Shown: positions 8,339 through 17,382 of the stretch, in pieces
Layout: each line of letters opens with the position of its first letter
Position numbering within the stretch: position 1 is the stretch's first letter
Origin: Collinsella sp.
Lineage (GTDB): Bacteria > Actinomycetota > Coriobacteriia > Coriobacteriales > Coriobacteriaceae
Direction: 5' to 3'
NCBI GenBank assembly: GCA_019414345.1
Contig: DXMF01000002.1
Coordinates: 1 to 64,000, forward strand
Length of the DNA stretch: 64,000 nucleotides
Notes under the pieces: generated by a model
Databases searched by the model: none
What the model was told of the DNA's origin: nothing
What the model saw: the letters and a program-made list of their open reading frames with translations, nothing else
Program-made: the position numbers and the translations under genes

Positions 8339-9342
8339 ACTTCCTGAACATCTTCGAGGACCACGTGGCCGGCATCTTCGGTGCCACCCGTGCCCCGTTC
8401 TCCTTTAAGAAGCTTGCCAAGCAGGCTGCTCGCGACATGGAGGATCAAACTCTGGTGATCAACGGCGTCAACACCGCGCCGGCGCTCTATACCATCCTGA
8501 TCGCCACCGATGACGATCCCATGCTTGCCCCGTTCTATCCCGAGCTTTCGCGCGAGGTGCGCGAGTTTGTGAAGGCGCAGGCCGAAAAACGCCGCTACGT
8601 CTTTGTCGGCGAGCCCCTTGTTCGCTTTATGATCGACCCTCAGCTGCGCGCCGGCAAGTTCTCGGTCTTTGCCGAGAACGTCGACGCTCCCACGCTCGGC
8701 CGTCTGTACGAGGAAGAGCGCGCCTATCAAAATGGCCTGGGACAGAACAGCTCGGCCACAAGCCGTGCCGCAAGCGCCCCCCGCGCCGGTCAGCAGCAGT
8801 TTGCATCGCCGCAGCAACACCCGGCCGCCATGCCCCAGCAGCAGCCGACACCCCGCGCTGCCACTCCCGACCCGCTCGCTGTGGCCGACCCCTTTGCACC
8901 CAATGTCCCCGATCCCGCAGCCCCCATCCCTGTGCCGCAAACCGTCTCGCGCGACGCACTTGCCGGTATGGGCGGAGCGGCTGCCACTGGCGCCGCCGTG
9001 GGCCTTGGCGCTGCGACCAGCATCGCCTCCAACATGGCAAGTCCCCGCGCCCCGCAGCGTCCGCTCGCCCAACTCGTCGACGTCGTGAGCGGCGAGAACC
9101 ACAACATCACCTCCGCGCAGGTGACCATCGGTCGTGAGCGCTCGGTATCCGATATCGCCCTGCGCGACCCCAACGTGTCGCGCCGTCATGCCCAGCTCAC
9201 CTTTACCGGCTCTGACTGGTCGATCGAGGACCTCAACTCCACCAACGGCACGCTCGTCAACAACCGCCGCATCACGCGCTGCCCGCTGCGCAACGGCGAT
9301 CTGCTAACGTTTGGCCTGAGCACCTTTGAATTTAGGGGTTAA
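8335..9342 (+). CDS. FhaA-like protein (DUF3662 + FHA domain)
   Basis: A 335-residue cytoplasmic scaffold protein. Residues 1-115 match the DUF3662 N-terminal domain of mycobacterial FhaA. A Pro/Ala/Gln-rich linker follows (about 140-225), then an FHA phosphothreonine-binding domain (about 242-333; VTIGRERS, SRRHAQL, STNGTLVNNRRI). FHA domains read phosphorylated partners of the kinases in this cluster. The GTG start overlaps the upstream stop and has GGAGAG upstream. Order and domain plan match fhaA of the actinobacterial fhaA-fhaB-pstP-rodA-pbpA-pkn cluster. Confidence 0.9.
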   Translation: MNFLNIFEDHVAGIFGATRAPFSFKKLAKQAARDMEDQTLVINGVNTAPALYTILIATDDDPMLAPFYPELSREVREFVKAQAEKRRYVFVGEPLVRFMIDPQLRAGKFSVFAENVDAPTLGRLYEEERAYQNGLGQNSSATSRAASAPRAGQQQFASPQQHPAAMPQQQPTPRAATPDPLAVADPFAPNVPDPAAPIPVPQTVSRDALAGMGGAAATGAAVGLGAATSIASNMASPRAPQRPLAQLVDVVSGENHNITSAQVTIGRERSVSDIALRDPNVSRRHAQLTFTGSDWSIEDLNSTNGTLVNNRRITRCPLRNGDLLTFGLSTFEFRG

Positions 9343-9348
9343 TCGCTT

Positions 9349-9765
9349 ATGAACATCGATATCGTCCTTTTTGCAGGCCGCATCGTACTGGTCGTCCTGC
9401 TTTATATCTTCTTGTTCGCCGTCATGAAGACCGGCGTGGGGCTCGTGCGCGGCCAGCGCCGCGACTCTGCCATCTGGACGATCGATGTGGACAAGGGCCC
9501 GCGCGGCATCCGCGGTATTCACGTGGATATGCTTGGCCCCGTCATCGTCGGTCGTTCGCCGTCATCTGACATCTGCATCAACGAGCCGTTTGTCTCTGCC
9601 TCGCATGCGCGTTTTTCGCTGCAGGGCCCGGCACTTATTATCGAGGACCTCAACTCGCTCAACGGCACCCTTGTTAACGGCCGCCAGCTGGTGGAGCCCG
9701 CAACGCTGCGCGAGGGCGACGAAGTCCAGATTGGCGACGTGGTCATGAAGGTGAACCGTCGATGA
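9349..9765 (+). CDS. membrane-anchored FHA domain protein (FhaB/FipA-like)
   Basis: A 138-residue protein with one membrane helix (about residues 5-24), a short linker, and an FHA domain (about 60-135) with VIVGRSPSSD, SASHARF and LNGTLVNGRQL. In mycobacteria the equivalent FhaB/FipA is a kinase substrate that links signalling to division. It is six bases after the FhaA-like gene and overlaps the phosphatase start as ATGA, so the genes are translationally coupled. Confidence 0.9.
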   Translation: MNIDIVLFAGRIVLVVLLYIFLFAVMKTGVGLVRGQRRDSAIWTIDVDKGPRGIRGIHVDMLGPVIVGRSPSSDICINEPFVSASHARFSLQGPALIIEDLNSLNGTLVNGRQLVEPATLREGDEVQIGDVVMKVNRR

Positions 9766-11699
9766 TCGACGAGGAGAACAAGTCCGCAACCATGTCCGAG
9801 GCACTGGCTGCCCCCGCGGCCGTGCCGGCTCATGCCGCCCCGGCGGGCCCTGCGCCCGTGGAGCCCGAGGACACCGTGTTCTCCCTGCCTCTTTCGCATG
9901 TAACGCAAGACCATCCAATGCCCATCGATGGCCAGGATGAAGATAATTCCACCGATGCCCCCATCGGCGCGCACGCCGTTGCCGATCAACCTTCGGCACC
10001 GGAAACTACACCTGCGCCGGCCCACTTTGCCGAGTCTGTCGCCGCGGCAATCGATGAGAGCGCCGCGGTGTTTTTGGCCCCCGAGCCCACGGCACCGGTG
10101 TTTCCCGTAGTTCCAGCACCCACCGCAGCGCCCGAGCCCGCATCTACACCGGCACCCGCGGCGGCATCCTCCCCCGCGGCCGCATCGGCGCCCGAGGCCG
10201 TGCAGCCTACGGCCGAAGAGATGCCCGTCGCAGCGACGGAGGACGCCTCTCAGCCCCACAGCACGCCCGCGCCCGCGCACTTCGCGGCACCCGAGCCCGC
10301 AGCCGTCGCCCCGCAAGACGAAGAGCCTGCCGACCACACAACCGAAGTGCCCGCCACGTCTAAAGTCGACGACCCGAGCAACGAGGCCAACGCCGTCTCG
10401 CCCGGCGACACGGCCGAGATTGATGTCGCCGCCGTGGAGGCCAAGCTCAAGGACCCTGGTTCGACCATGAGTTTTGAGCCGCTGGCCGACGAGCGCATCG
10501 AGACCGATTCGACCTACGATGCCGGTACCACCACGCAACTCATGTGGGGCGCCCGCTCCGATGTTGGCTGCGTGCGTCCGCACAACGAGGACTCCTACCT
10601 GGTACAGTCGCCGCTCTTTTGCGTGTGCGACGGCATGGGTGGTCACGCCGCCGGCGAGGTGGCCTCATCCATCGCGGTCGAGACCATCGCCAAGACGGCG
10701 CCACAGGCTGCCGACGCCGCGCGCCTAGCCGCAGCCGTCGAAGCTGCCAACGCCGCCGTCATCGAGGCCGCACTCAACGGCCTGGGCAAGCCCGGTATGG
10801 GCTGCACGGCGACCTGCGCCTATATCGAAAACGACATGCTCGCCATCGCCCACGTGGGCGACTCGCGCGCCTATCTGCTCCACGAGGGCACGCTCATCCG
10901 CGTGACCCGCGACCACTCCTATGTGGAGGAGCTCGTGGACGCTGGCGAAATTACGGCCGACGAGGCGCGCGTCCATCCCAACCGCTCGGTTATCACACGT
11001 GCGCTGGGTTCGGACCCCGCCATGTATGCCGACCACTTTACCCTGCACATCGAAGAGGGCGACCGCCTGATCCTGTGCTCGGACGGCCTTTCGAGCATGA
11101 TTCCCGATAGCGAAATCGAAAACATCGCCACGCAATCGTCTACGGCGCAGATTTGCGTCGACAACCTGGTAGACGCCGCGCTCGCTGCCGGCGGCCACGA
11201 CAACGTGACGGTAGTCGTTGTGGACCTGGTCGACGACGGCGTCATGCGCGAGGCGAAGCGTGTTCGCCGCCGCAACGTCACCATTGCCGCCATCCTGGGC
11301 ATCGCTTTTGTGCTGGCGGCAGCCATCTGGGCCTACGCGGGCGTCACCGGCTCGTATTACCTGGGCACCTACAAGGACACCGTCGCGGTCTACCGGGGCA
11401 TTCCCGGCAAGCCGCTCGGCCTTAAGCTGCACTGGCTCGAGAGCACGACCGCCATCAAGCTATCCGACCTACCCGAAGACACGCAGAATCGTCTGAAAGC
11501 AGGCATTCCGCAAACGAGTGTCGACGACGCGCAGGACACTATCTCCAAGTACCGTCATCAAATCGATGAGGAACAGACCCGCCAGGTGATCGACGCGCAA
11601 ACGATTCGCGACAACACCGACCAGGAATCGACTTCCAAATCGAATTCCGAAAAAACCGCCGAACAGTCCGCCGAGGCCGAAGCCTCCGATAAGAATTAG
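9762..11699 (+). CDS. PP2C-family Ser/Thr phosphatase (PstP-like) with long Ala/Pro-rich N-terminus
   Basis: A 645-residue protein. Residues 1-255 are a low-complexity Ala/Pro/Glu-rich region, unusual for PstP. Residues about 258-490 form the PP2C domain with RPHNEDSYL, CDGMGGHAAGE, AHVGDSRAYL, CSDGLSSM and GGHDNVTVVVVD metal-site motifs. One membrane helix (about 505-528) and a roughly 115-residue tail outside the cell follow. It should reverse the phosphorylation made by the two kinases of the cluster. The ATG overlaps the previous stop. The N-terminal extension could be a docking or phospho-target region. Confidence 0.92.
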   Translation: MIDEENKSATMSEALAAPAAVPAHAAPAGPAPVEPEDTVFSLPLSHVTQDHPMPIDGQDEDNSTDAPIGAHAVADQPSAPETTPAPAHFAESVAAAIDESAAVFLAPEPTAPVFPVVPAPTAAPEPASTPAPAAASSPAAASAPEAVQPTAEEMPVAATEDASQPHSTPAPAHFAAPEPAAVAPQDEEPADHTTEVPATSKVDDPSNEANAVSPGDTAEIDVAAVEAKLKDPGSTMSFEPLADERIETDSTYDAGTTTQLMWGARSDVGCVRPHNEDSYLVQSPLFCVCDGMGGHAAGEVASSIAVETIAKTAPQAADAARLAAAVEAANAAVIEAALNGLGKPGMGCTATCAYIENDMLAIAHVGDSRAYLLHEGTLIRVTRDHSYVEELVDAGEITADEARVHPNRSVITRALGSDPAMYADHFTLHIEEGDRLILCSDGLSSMIPDSEIENIATQSSTAQICVDNLVDAALAAGGHDNVTVVVVDLVDDGVMREAKRVRRRNVTIAAILGIAFVLAAAIWAYAGVTGSYYLGTYKDTVAVYRGIPGKPLGLKLHWLESTTAIKLSDLPEDTQNRLKAGIPQTSVDDAQDTISKYRHQIDEEQTRQVIDAQTIRDNTDQESTSKSNSEKTAEQSAEAEASDKN

Positions 11700-11715
11700 A
11701 AAGGGAGTGCCGCTT

Positions 11716-14586
11716 ATGAGTCGCCGCAACACCGAAATGCTCTTGCTCATCGCCTCGGCGTTCCCCGTCATCCTGCTGTATGCGATGTACGTGCTCACCG
11801 CAGGCGCTTCCATCTCGTTTGAAACGCTCGCCGTGCCGATCGGTCTCTTTGCCGCCTTCGCCGCGGCGCATATCGCCGTGCGCATCCTGGCGCCCGGTGC
11901 CGATCCGGCCATCCTTCCCATCGTCTTTGTGCTTTCGGGCATCGGCATCACGTTCGTAACGCGCCTGGCACCCGCCCTCGCCATCTCGCAGCTCGTCATT
12001 CTGTTTGTCTCGGTGGCACTGATGGTGGGCACGCTCGCGATGATCAAGAATCTCGATGTGGTCATGCGCTACAAGTACACCTTTGGCATCATCGGCATCA
12101 TCTTGCTGATGCTGCCCATCTTTATCGGCACCACCATTTCGGGCTCCAAGCTGTGGATTCGCATCGCCGGCTTCACCATCCAGCCCGGCGAGTTCGCCAA
12201 GATTTTTATCGTATTGTTCTTGGCCGGATACCTAGCCGAGAACCGCGAGCTACTCTCCATCTCCAATCGTAAGATCTTGGGCCTCAAGGTCCCGCGCCTG
12301 CGCCTCTTGCTACCGCTGTTCGCTGTGTGGGGTGTATGCCTTCTGGTCGTTGTCTTCGAGCGCGACTTGGGCTCCGCCGTGCTGTTCTACACCATCTTCT
12401 TGCTGATGCTCTACGTCGCCACGGGACGTTTCTCGTATGTCGTCATCGGCCTTGCGCTTTTGGCAGTGGGTGCCGTGGGCGCCTACAAGTTCCTGTCGCA
12501 TGTCCAGGTACGTTTCCAGATCTGGGCCGACCCCTTTAAGGATGCCCAGGGCCAGGGCTACCAGATTGTGCAATCCCTTTTCTCGTTGGCTGACGGCGGT
12601 CTTATCGGCGTTGGCATCGGTAATGGCATGGCCAATAACATCCCCGTCGTCGAGTCCGACTTCATTTTCTCGGCCATCGGCGAGGAAATGGGCCTTTTGG
12701 GCGGCGGCGCCGTACTCGTCCTGTTTATGCTCTTTGCCGTGCGCGGCCTGACCACGGCCGCCCGCGCTAAGTCCGACCTTGCCGCATTTAGCGCCACGGG
12801 CCTCACGGCCGCCATTAGCTTCCAGGCCTTCTTGATCGTTGGCGGCGTTACCCGCCTGATTCCGCTGACCGGCGTCACCCTGCCCTTTATGAGCCAGGGC
12901 GGCTCCTCGCTGCTGGCGAGCTTTATCATTGTCGCGCTTTTGCTGCGCGCCGGTGACGAGGCAACCGGTCGCGAGGCCGAGCTCACCGGCACCGGCACCA
13001 TGGCCGCCATCACTGACGACCAGGTCGCTTCTGCCGCGGCGCATGCCGGCACGCGCTTCGCTTCTTCGTCTTCCTACGGCCGTGGCAGCCACTCCACCGG
13101 CTCGCGCATGCGTCGTCGCCTGCTCGATACGCCCGAATCTGGCGTGCTCGGCCGCGTGGCGCTCGCTAACCGCCTAACCCGCGCGGTGTTTGCCTTTACG
13201 GCCCTGTTCGCCATCCTCATCGGCAACCTCACCTATGTCCAGGTCATCAAGGCCAAGGATTACCAGGATATGCCGACCAACAATCACACCATCGCCCGTT
13301 CCAAGTACATCCAGCGCGGCTCCATCATCACGTCCGACGGCGTGACGCTGGCCGAATCGCTGCAACAGGAGGACGGCACCTACGTACGCTCCTACCCTAA
13401 CGGCAACCTGGCCGCCCATGTGGTTGGCTATGTGAGCCAGCAGTACGGCACCGCCGGTATCGAGAGCGTGATGAACGACACGCTCACCGGTTCCAAGGAT
13501 TACTCCAGCTGGAACAATGCCATCGCGTCGCTCGCGGGCCAAAACCAGCCGGGCAACACCGCCAAACTCACCATCGACTCCCGCATCCAGACGGCTGCCG
13601 AACAGGCTCTCAAGGGCTTTAAGGGCGCCGTTGTGGTCATGGACCCGCGCACTGGCGCGGTGCTCGCATGTGCCAGCTCGCCCACCTACGACAACACCAA
13701 CATCGACGCCCTGCTGCAATCGGGTGGCGGTGAGGACGGTTCTATGTACGACCGCGCCATGGACGCCCTCTATACTCCGGGCTCCACGTTTAAGGTCGTC
13801 ACGCTTTCGGCGGCGCTCGAGTCCGGTGCAGCGACGCTCGACACCACCTATAGCGCTCCGGCCGAGATGGAAATCGGCGGCGCTGCCGTCACCAATGCCG
13901 ACGACATCGGCTACGGCACCATCTCGCTCCGCCGCGCGTTTGCCGTGTCGTCCAACGTCGCCTACGGCCAGCTGGCCCGCGACCTCGGCGCCGAGACGCT
14001 CGTCAACCAGGCGAACGCCTTTGGGTTTGGCCAGTCGCTCGGCCAAGACTTCTCCACCACGCCCTCCATCATGCCCGACCCGTCGGTGATGACGGAATGG
14101 GAGCTCGCCTGGGCGGGCGCCGGGCAGCCCGTCGGCATGGACCACACGCCGGGTCCGCAGACCACCGTCATGCAGAACACCGTTATCGCGGCGGCCATCG
14201 CCAACAGCGGCGTCGTCATGGACCCGTTTTTCGTTGCCCAGGTGCTCGCCCCAGACGGAACCGTGGTCAAGACCACGCAGTCCCGCTCACTGGGCCAGGC
14301 CGTCAGCGCCACCACGGCCGAACAGGTCAAACAGGCCATGCTCGACGTCGTTCAATCCGGCACCGGCACCGATGCCCAGATTCCGGGCGTCAAGGTTGCC
14401 GGCAAGACCGGCTCTGCCGAGACCGTCGGTACCAACGTCAACTCAATGTTCGTCGGTTTTGCGCCTTACGATTCACCCACGGTCGCCATCTCGGTAGCCT
14501 TGGAGGATTACGACAAGCACGACGTCAAGGCGGCAAAGATCGCCGGCATCGTCCTGACCGCGGCGCTTGCCGCCCAGGGAGCGTGA
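11716..14586 (+). CDS. FtsW/RodA glycosyltransferase fused to a class B penicillin-binding transpeptidase
   Basis: One 956-residue frame joins two wall enzymes. Residues 1-420 are an FtsW/RodA/SpoVE SEDS polymerase with about ten membrane helices. After a linker of about 70 residues, a single helix (about 490-510) leads to a transpeptidase domain with SXXK at S690-K693 (STFK), SSN at 745 and KTG at 897. Other actinobacteria encode these as adjacent rodA and pbpA genes, so this is a fusion of a normally interacting pair. The ATG is preceded by AAGGGAG; a GTG nine bases earlier is less likely. Confidence 0.95.
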   Translation: MSRRNTEMLLLIASAFPVILLYAMYVLTAGASISFETLAVPIGLFAAFAAAHIAVRILAPGADPAILPIVFVLSGIGITFVTRLAPALAISQLVILFVSVALMVGTLAMIKNLDVVMRYKYTFGIIGIILLMLPIFIGTTISGSKLWIRIAGFTIQPGEFAKIFIVLFLAGYLAENRELLSISNRKILGLKVPRLRLLLPLFAVWGVCLLVVVFERDLGSAVLFYTIFLLMLYVATGRFSYVVIGLALLAVGAVGAYKFLSHVQVRFQIWADPFKDAQGQGYQIVQSLFSLADGGLIGVGIGNGMANNIPVVESDFIFSAIGEEMGLLGGGAVLVLFMLFAVRGLTTAARAKSDLAAFSATGLTAAISFQAFLIVGGVTRLIPLTGVTLPFMSQGGSSLLASFIIVALLLRAGDEATGREAELTGTGTMAAITDDQVASAAAHAGTRFASSSSYGRGSHSTGSRMRRRLLDTPESGVLGRVALANRLTRAVFAFTALFAILIGNLTYVQVIKAKDYQDMPTNNHTIARSKYIQRGSIITSDGVTLAESLQQEDGTYVRSYPNGNLAAHVVGYVSQQYGTAGIESVMNDTLTGSKDYSSWNNAIASLAGQNQPGNTAKLTIDSRIQTAAEQALKGFKGAVVVMDPRTGAVLACASSPTYDNTNIDALLQSGGGEDGSMYDRAMDALYTPGSTFKVVTLSAALESGAATLDTTYSAPAEMEIGGAAVTNADDIGYGTISLRRAFAVSSNVAYGQLARDLGAETLVNQANAFGFGQSLGQDFSTTPSIMPDPSVMTEWELAWAGAGQPVGMDHTPGPQTTVMQNTVIAAAIANSGVVMDPFFVAQVLAPDGTVVKTTQSRSLGQAVSATTAEQVKQAMLDVVQSGTGTDAQIPGVKVAGKTGSAETVGTNVNSMFVGFAPYDSPTVAISVALEDYDKHDVKAAKIAGIVLTAALAAQGA

Positions 14587-14719
14587 TGCCCGTGATTGAT
14601 GCGCAAGCATGGGGCGTGCCGCGGCCGATAACGCTAGCGGCAATGCGCCACACGGCCCCAGCGGCCTCAAATTTGGTACTACACACATCGTTGAGCGAAT
14701 AGTCATGTTAGGAGCAGGA

Positions 14720-16669
14720 ATGGAACAGAGGGTCCTCGGGGGAAGATACCTCCTCAAGGATAAGGTAGGAACAGGCGGCATGGCGACCGTCTACCGTGCA
14801 CAGGACCAGGTCCTCGACCGCACGGTAGCTATCAAAATCATGCTGCCGCAATATGCCGGCGACGCCACCTTTGCCGCACGCTTTAAACAGGAGGCCCAGG
14901 CAGCCGCCGGCCTCTCCTCCCCCTATATCGTCGGCGTCTACGATTGGGGCAAGGACGGCGACACCTATTACATCGTCATGGAATACCTGCGCGGCACCGA
15001 CCTTAAGAGCGGCATCAAGAGCCACGGCGCCCTTGATCCCAAAAAGGTCGCTCAGATCGGCTCGCAGATCAGCTCCGCACTTTCGGTCGCCCACAAGCAC
15101 GAGATCATCCACCGCGATATTAAGCCGCAGAACATCATGGTGCTGCCCGACGGCAACATCAAGGTCATGGACTTTGGCATCGCGCGCGCCAAGAACAGCC
15201 ACCTTACGCAGGACAACAACGTTTTGGGCACCGCCCACTACGTAAGCCCCGAGCAGACCCGCGGGCAGGATCTAGGCCCCACCTCGGACATTTACTCGCT
15301 GGGCGTCGTGATGTACGAGTGCGCCACCGGCCGCGTGCCTTTCGACGGCGACGATGCCATCTCGGTCGCACTCAAGCAGGTCAACGAGCTGCCCGTGCCG
15401 CCGAGCCAGATCAACTCCGGTGTCGATGCCGATCTTGAGCGCATTATCCTCAAGTGCATGGAAAAAGATCCGGCTAACCGTTTCCAGACGGCCGACGAGC
15501 TGCGTCAGGTGCTCAACAGCTATCTGTCTGGTCGCGCCGTCAACGTGCCGGAGCCTACGCGCGTTATCGGCGCCGTTGGCGACCTGGGTGCCACCAAGAC
15601 CCGAGAGCTATCCGACCAGACGCGCGCCATGGTACGCCCCGTCTCGGGCGTGAGCGGACAAAATAACGCTCGCAGCTCCGTCTCGGGTTCAACCGGCTCT
15701 TACGCCACCGAGCAGCCCAAATCCAACAAGAACAAGATCATCGCCGCCGTAGTTGCTGCGGTAGCCGTAATCGGCGTCATCGTGGCCTTTGCCACCGGAC
15801 TCTTTGGCGGCGAGCAGGTCCCGGTTCCCGATGTGTTGGGTAAGGACCAGGAGACCGCCGTCGAACTGATTAAGGATGCCGGCCTTGACGTCGGAACCAT
15901 TGACCAGAGCTACAACGACGACGTCGACGAGGGAAAGGTTGTCGAGCAGACTCCTAACGGTCACACCAAGAAGCCCAAGGGCACCAAGGTGAATCTGGTA
16001 ATCTCCAAGGGTCCCAAGCCCTCCGAGAAGGTTGATGTCCCGCAGCTCGTTGGTCTGACCAAGGACCAGGCAGAGGCGGCGCTGGCAAGCGTCGGCCTTA
16101 AGGGCAATGCCACCGAGGAAGCCAACGAGGCCGAAAAGGGCGAAGTCTTTGAACAGGGCACCGATGCGGGCAAGGAAGTCGAGAAAGGCACGACCATTTC
16201 GTACAAAGTCTCGAGTGGACCCGACACCACCTCCGTTCCCGATCTGACCGACATGACTGAGGCCCAAGCACGCAACGCCCTCGATATGGCCGGCTTCGGC
16301 GTCGATGTGACCTACCAGGAGAACGATTCCGTCACCGAGGGCACCGTCATTAGCTGGAACCCCAGCGGTAAGCAAAAGCCCGGCGCCACGATTACCGTCG
16401 TCATCGCCAAGAAGTCCGGCAAGGCAAACGTTCCGGGCAACCTGTACGGCAAGAGTATCTCCTCCGCCGTCACCGCGCTCAACAACGCCGGATTCTACAA
16501 CATCGCATTCTGCGATCAGAACGGCAACCCCGTGAGTGGTAACGAAAACGCCACCGTGACGGGCGTCTCCCCCACTGGCAAGCAGTCCACCGACAGCACG
16601 ATCACGCTGACGGTTTCGATTTCTGGCTCTGGCACCGATTCAGGCGACGATTCCGGCACGACCAACTAG
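14720..16669 (+). CDS. pknB: PASTA-domain Ser/Thr protein kinase
   Basis: A 649-residue membrane kinase. The kinase domain (about residues 8-270) has the glycine loop VGTGGMATV, K39, HRDIKPQN with D133, and DFG. A single membrane helix lies at about 339-361. Four PASTA repeats follow outside the cell (about 365-640), the usual muropeptide/beta-lactam sensing module. The tail is Ser/Gly/Asp-rich. The ATG at 14720 is chosen because GGAG lies five bases upstream; the frame is open from 14609. Last gene of the cluster, 133 bases after the FtsW-PBP gene and followed by a terminator. Confidence 0.95.
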   Translation: MEQRVLGGRYLLKDKVGTGGMATVYRAQDQVLDRTVAIKIMLPQYAGDATFAARFKQEAQAAAGLSSPYIVGVYDWGKDGDTYYIVMEYLRGTDLKSGIKSHGALDPKKVAQIGSQISSALSVAHKHEIIHRDIKPQNIMVLPDGNIKVMDFGIARAKNSHLTQDNNVLGTAHYVSPEQTRGQDLGPTSDIYSLGVVMYECATGRVPFDGDDAISVALKQVNELPVPPSQINSGVDADLERIILKCMEKDPANRFQTADELRQVLNSYLSGRAVNVPEPTRVIGAVGDLGATKTRELSDQTRAMVRPVSGVSGQNNARSSVSGSTGSYATEQPKSNKNKIIAAVVAAVAVIGVIVAFATGLFGGEQVPVPDVLGKDQETAVELIKDAGLDVGTIDQSYNDDVDEGKVVEQTPNGHTKKPKGTKVNLVISKGPKPSEKVDVPQLVGLTKDQAEAALASVGLKGNATEEANEAEKGEVFEQGTDAGKEVEKGTTISYKVSSGPDTTSVPDLTDMTEAQARNALDMAGFGVDVTYQENDSVTEGTVISWNPSGKQKPGATITVVIAKKSGKANVPGNLYGKSISSAVTALNNAGFYNIAFCDQNGNPVSGNENATVTGVSPTGKQSTDSTITLTVSISGSGTDSGDDSGTTN

Positions 16670-16721
16670 TCATCGAGACATTGCCCACAGCGGCTGATGC
16701 CGCAAACATATTCGCTCACAG

Positions 16722-16757
16722 GCGCCCGCTTGCTCCCCCAGCAAGCGGGCGCTTTCT
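16722..16757 (+). terminator. rho-independent terminator of the kinase cluster
   Basis: A 13-bp GC-rich stem (16722-16734 with 16740-16752, arm GCGCCCGCTTGCT) and a 5-base loop are followed by TTTCTTT. Confidence 0.9.
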
Positions 16758-16800
16758 TTATCCGAAGCAGCGAAAACTACGGTATGCCTTTAAACCAGAA

Positions 16801-16829
16801 GAGCCCGGTACCGCAGCGGTACCGGGCTC
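16801..16829 (-). terminator. hairpin beyond tRNA-Arg
   Basis: A perfect 13-bp inverted repeat with a 3-base loop (arm GAGCCCGGTACCG). On the minus strand it is followed by TTCTGGTTT. It lies about 140 bases past the tRNA 3' end and could end that transcript. Confidence 0.5.
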
Positions 16830-16839
16830 GATATTGCTC

Positions 16840-16915
16840 TGGTGCCCCCGGGCGGATTCGAAAACTCCCCCCGCGGGGAAATCGGTGACGCGGGTGTCGA
16901 CGGCCCGAATCCGCC
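16840..16915. repeat. two partial copies of the tRNA-Arg 3' half
   Basis: Bases 16840-16862 are identical to the 3' end of the tRNA-Arg gene (16971-16993, CCA plus acceptor plus T-arm) in the same orientation. Bases 16890-16915 match the variable-to-T-arm region with two mismatches in the opposite orientation. No gene is visible in the 16670-16970 gap. Such fragments are left by integration or excision at a tRNA attachment site, or by local duplication. Confidence 0.7.
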
Positions 16916-16970
16916 GGCGGCCCCCCACAAACCAGAAACGGCGCCGCTCCCGCGACGCCGTCATATTCCC

Positions 16971-17046
16971 TGGTGCCCCCGGGCGGATTCGAACCGTCGA
17001 CACCCGCTTTAGGAGAGCGGTGCTCTATCCCCTGAGCTACGGAGGC
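16971..17046 (-). tRNA. tRNA-Arg (anticodon CCT)
   Basis: Read on the minus strand, the gene starts GCCTCCGTAGCTCAGGGGA, has an anticodon stem CCGCT/AGCGG with loop CTCCTAA (anticodon CCT), a T-loop GGTTCGAATCC, and acceptor stem GCCTCCG/CGGGGGC with one mismatch-tolerant pair. The CCA end is encoded. It reads AGG codons. Confidence 0.93.
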
Positions 17047-17127
17047 ATGTTGTACTAGTGTAGCAGATTTGCGCCACTGCCATGCAGCGCATAGCCACTC
17101 TTCGAAGTTACGGTGGAACAGCCTTCC

Positions 17128-17297
17128 GGAAAGCGTGTCCCACTATCCAGACGAATTCTGGGACGGGCTTTCCGGATGGGGCCTCTCTAGGAAACTACGA
17201 CCCGAAATTTGAGCTCGAAACGGGATATGGTTTCCCAAATGAGCATGTTCCGGAAACTGCATCCCAGAATAGGCGCTCAAACTGGGATGATATTTCC
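17128..17297. repeat. regularly spaced palindromic array, copy 2 (three units)
   Basis: Three 46-base palindromes (17128-17173, 17190-17235, 17252-17297) are separated by exactly 16 bases. Each is a forward 15-mer (GGAAAGCGTGTCCCA, GGAAACTACGACCCG, GGAAACTGCATCCCA), 16 bases, then a reverse 15-mer ending TTTCC. The motif therefore alternates every 31 bp over six positions. It fills most of the gap between tRNA-Arg and the DUF956 gene. Confidence 0.9.
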
Positions 17298-17324
17298 CCA
17301 GCGAATCCCGCGAAGAGCTACAGG

Positions 17325-17382
17325 TAGTCATTGGGGACGTTCTTAAATGACTAGTCGTATAAGAACGTCGCAGGCGACTAGT
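17325..17382. repeat. GGGGAC-core palindrome pair
   Basis: TAGTCATT - GGGGACGTTCTT - AAATGACTA (17325-17353) is followed by a degenerate inverted second copy (17351-17382) carrying AAGAACGTCG. The second copy reaches across the stop codon of the DUF956 gene. The same composite element is found nearly intact at 20979-21034. Confidence 0.8.

Noticed and set aside
16840..16915. A second tRNA gene
   Set aside because: Only 3' fragments are present in opposite orientations; no anticodon arm or full cloverleaf.
17128..17297. Row of ordinary terminators
   Set aside because: No T-runs follow the stems, the spacing is exact, and three in a row would be redundant; the same layout recurs between unrelated genes.
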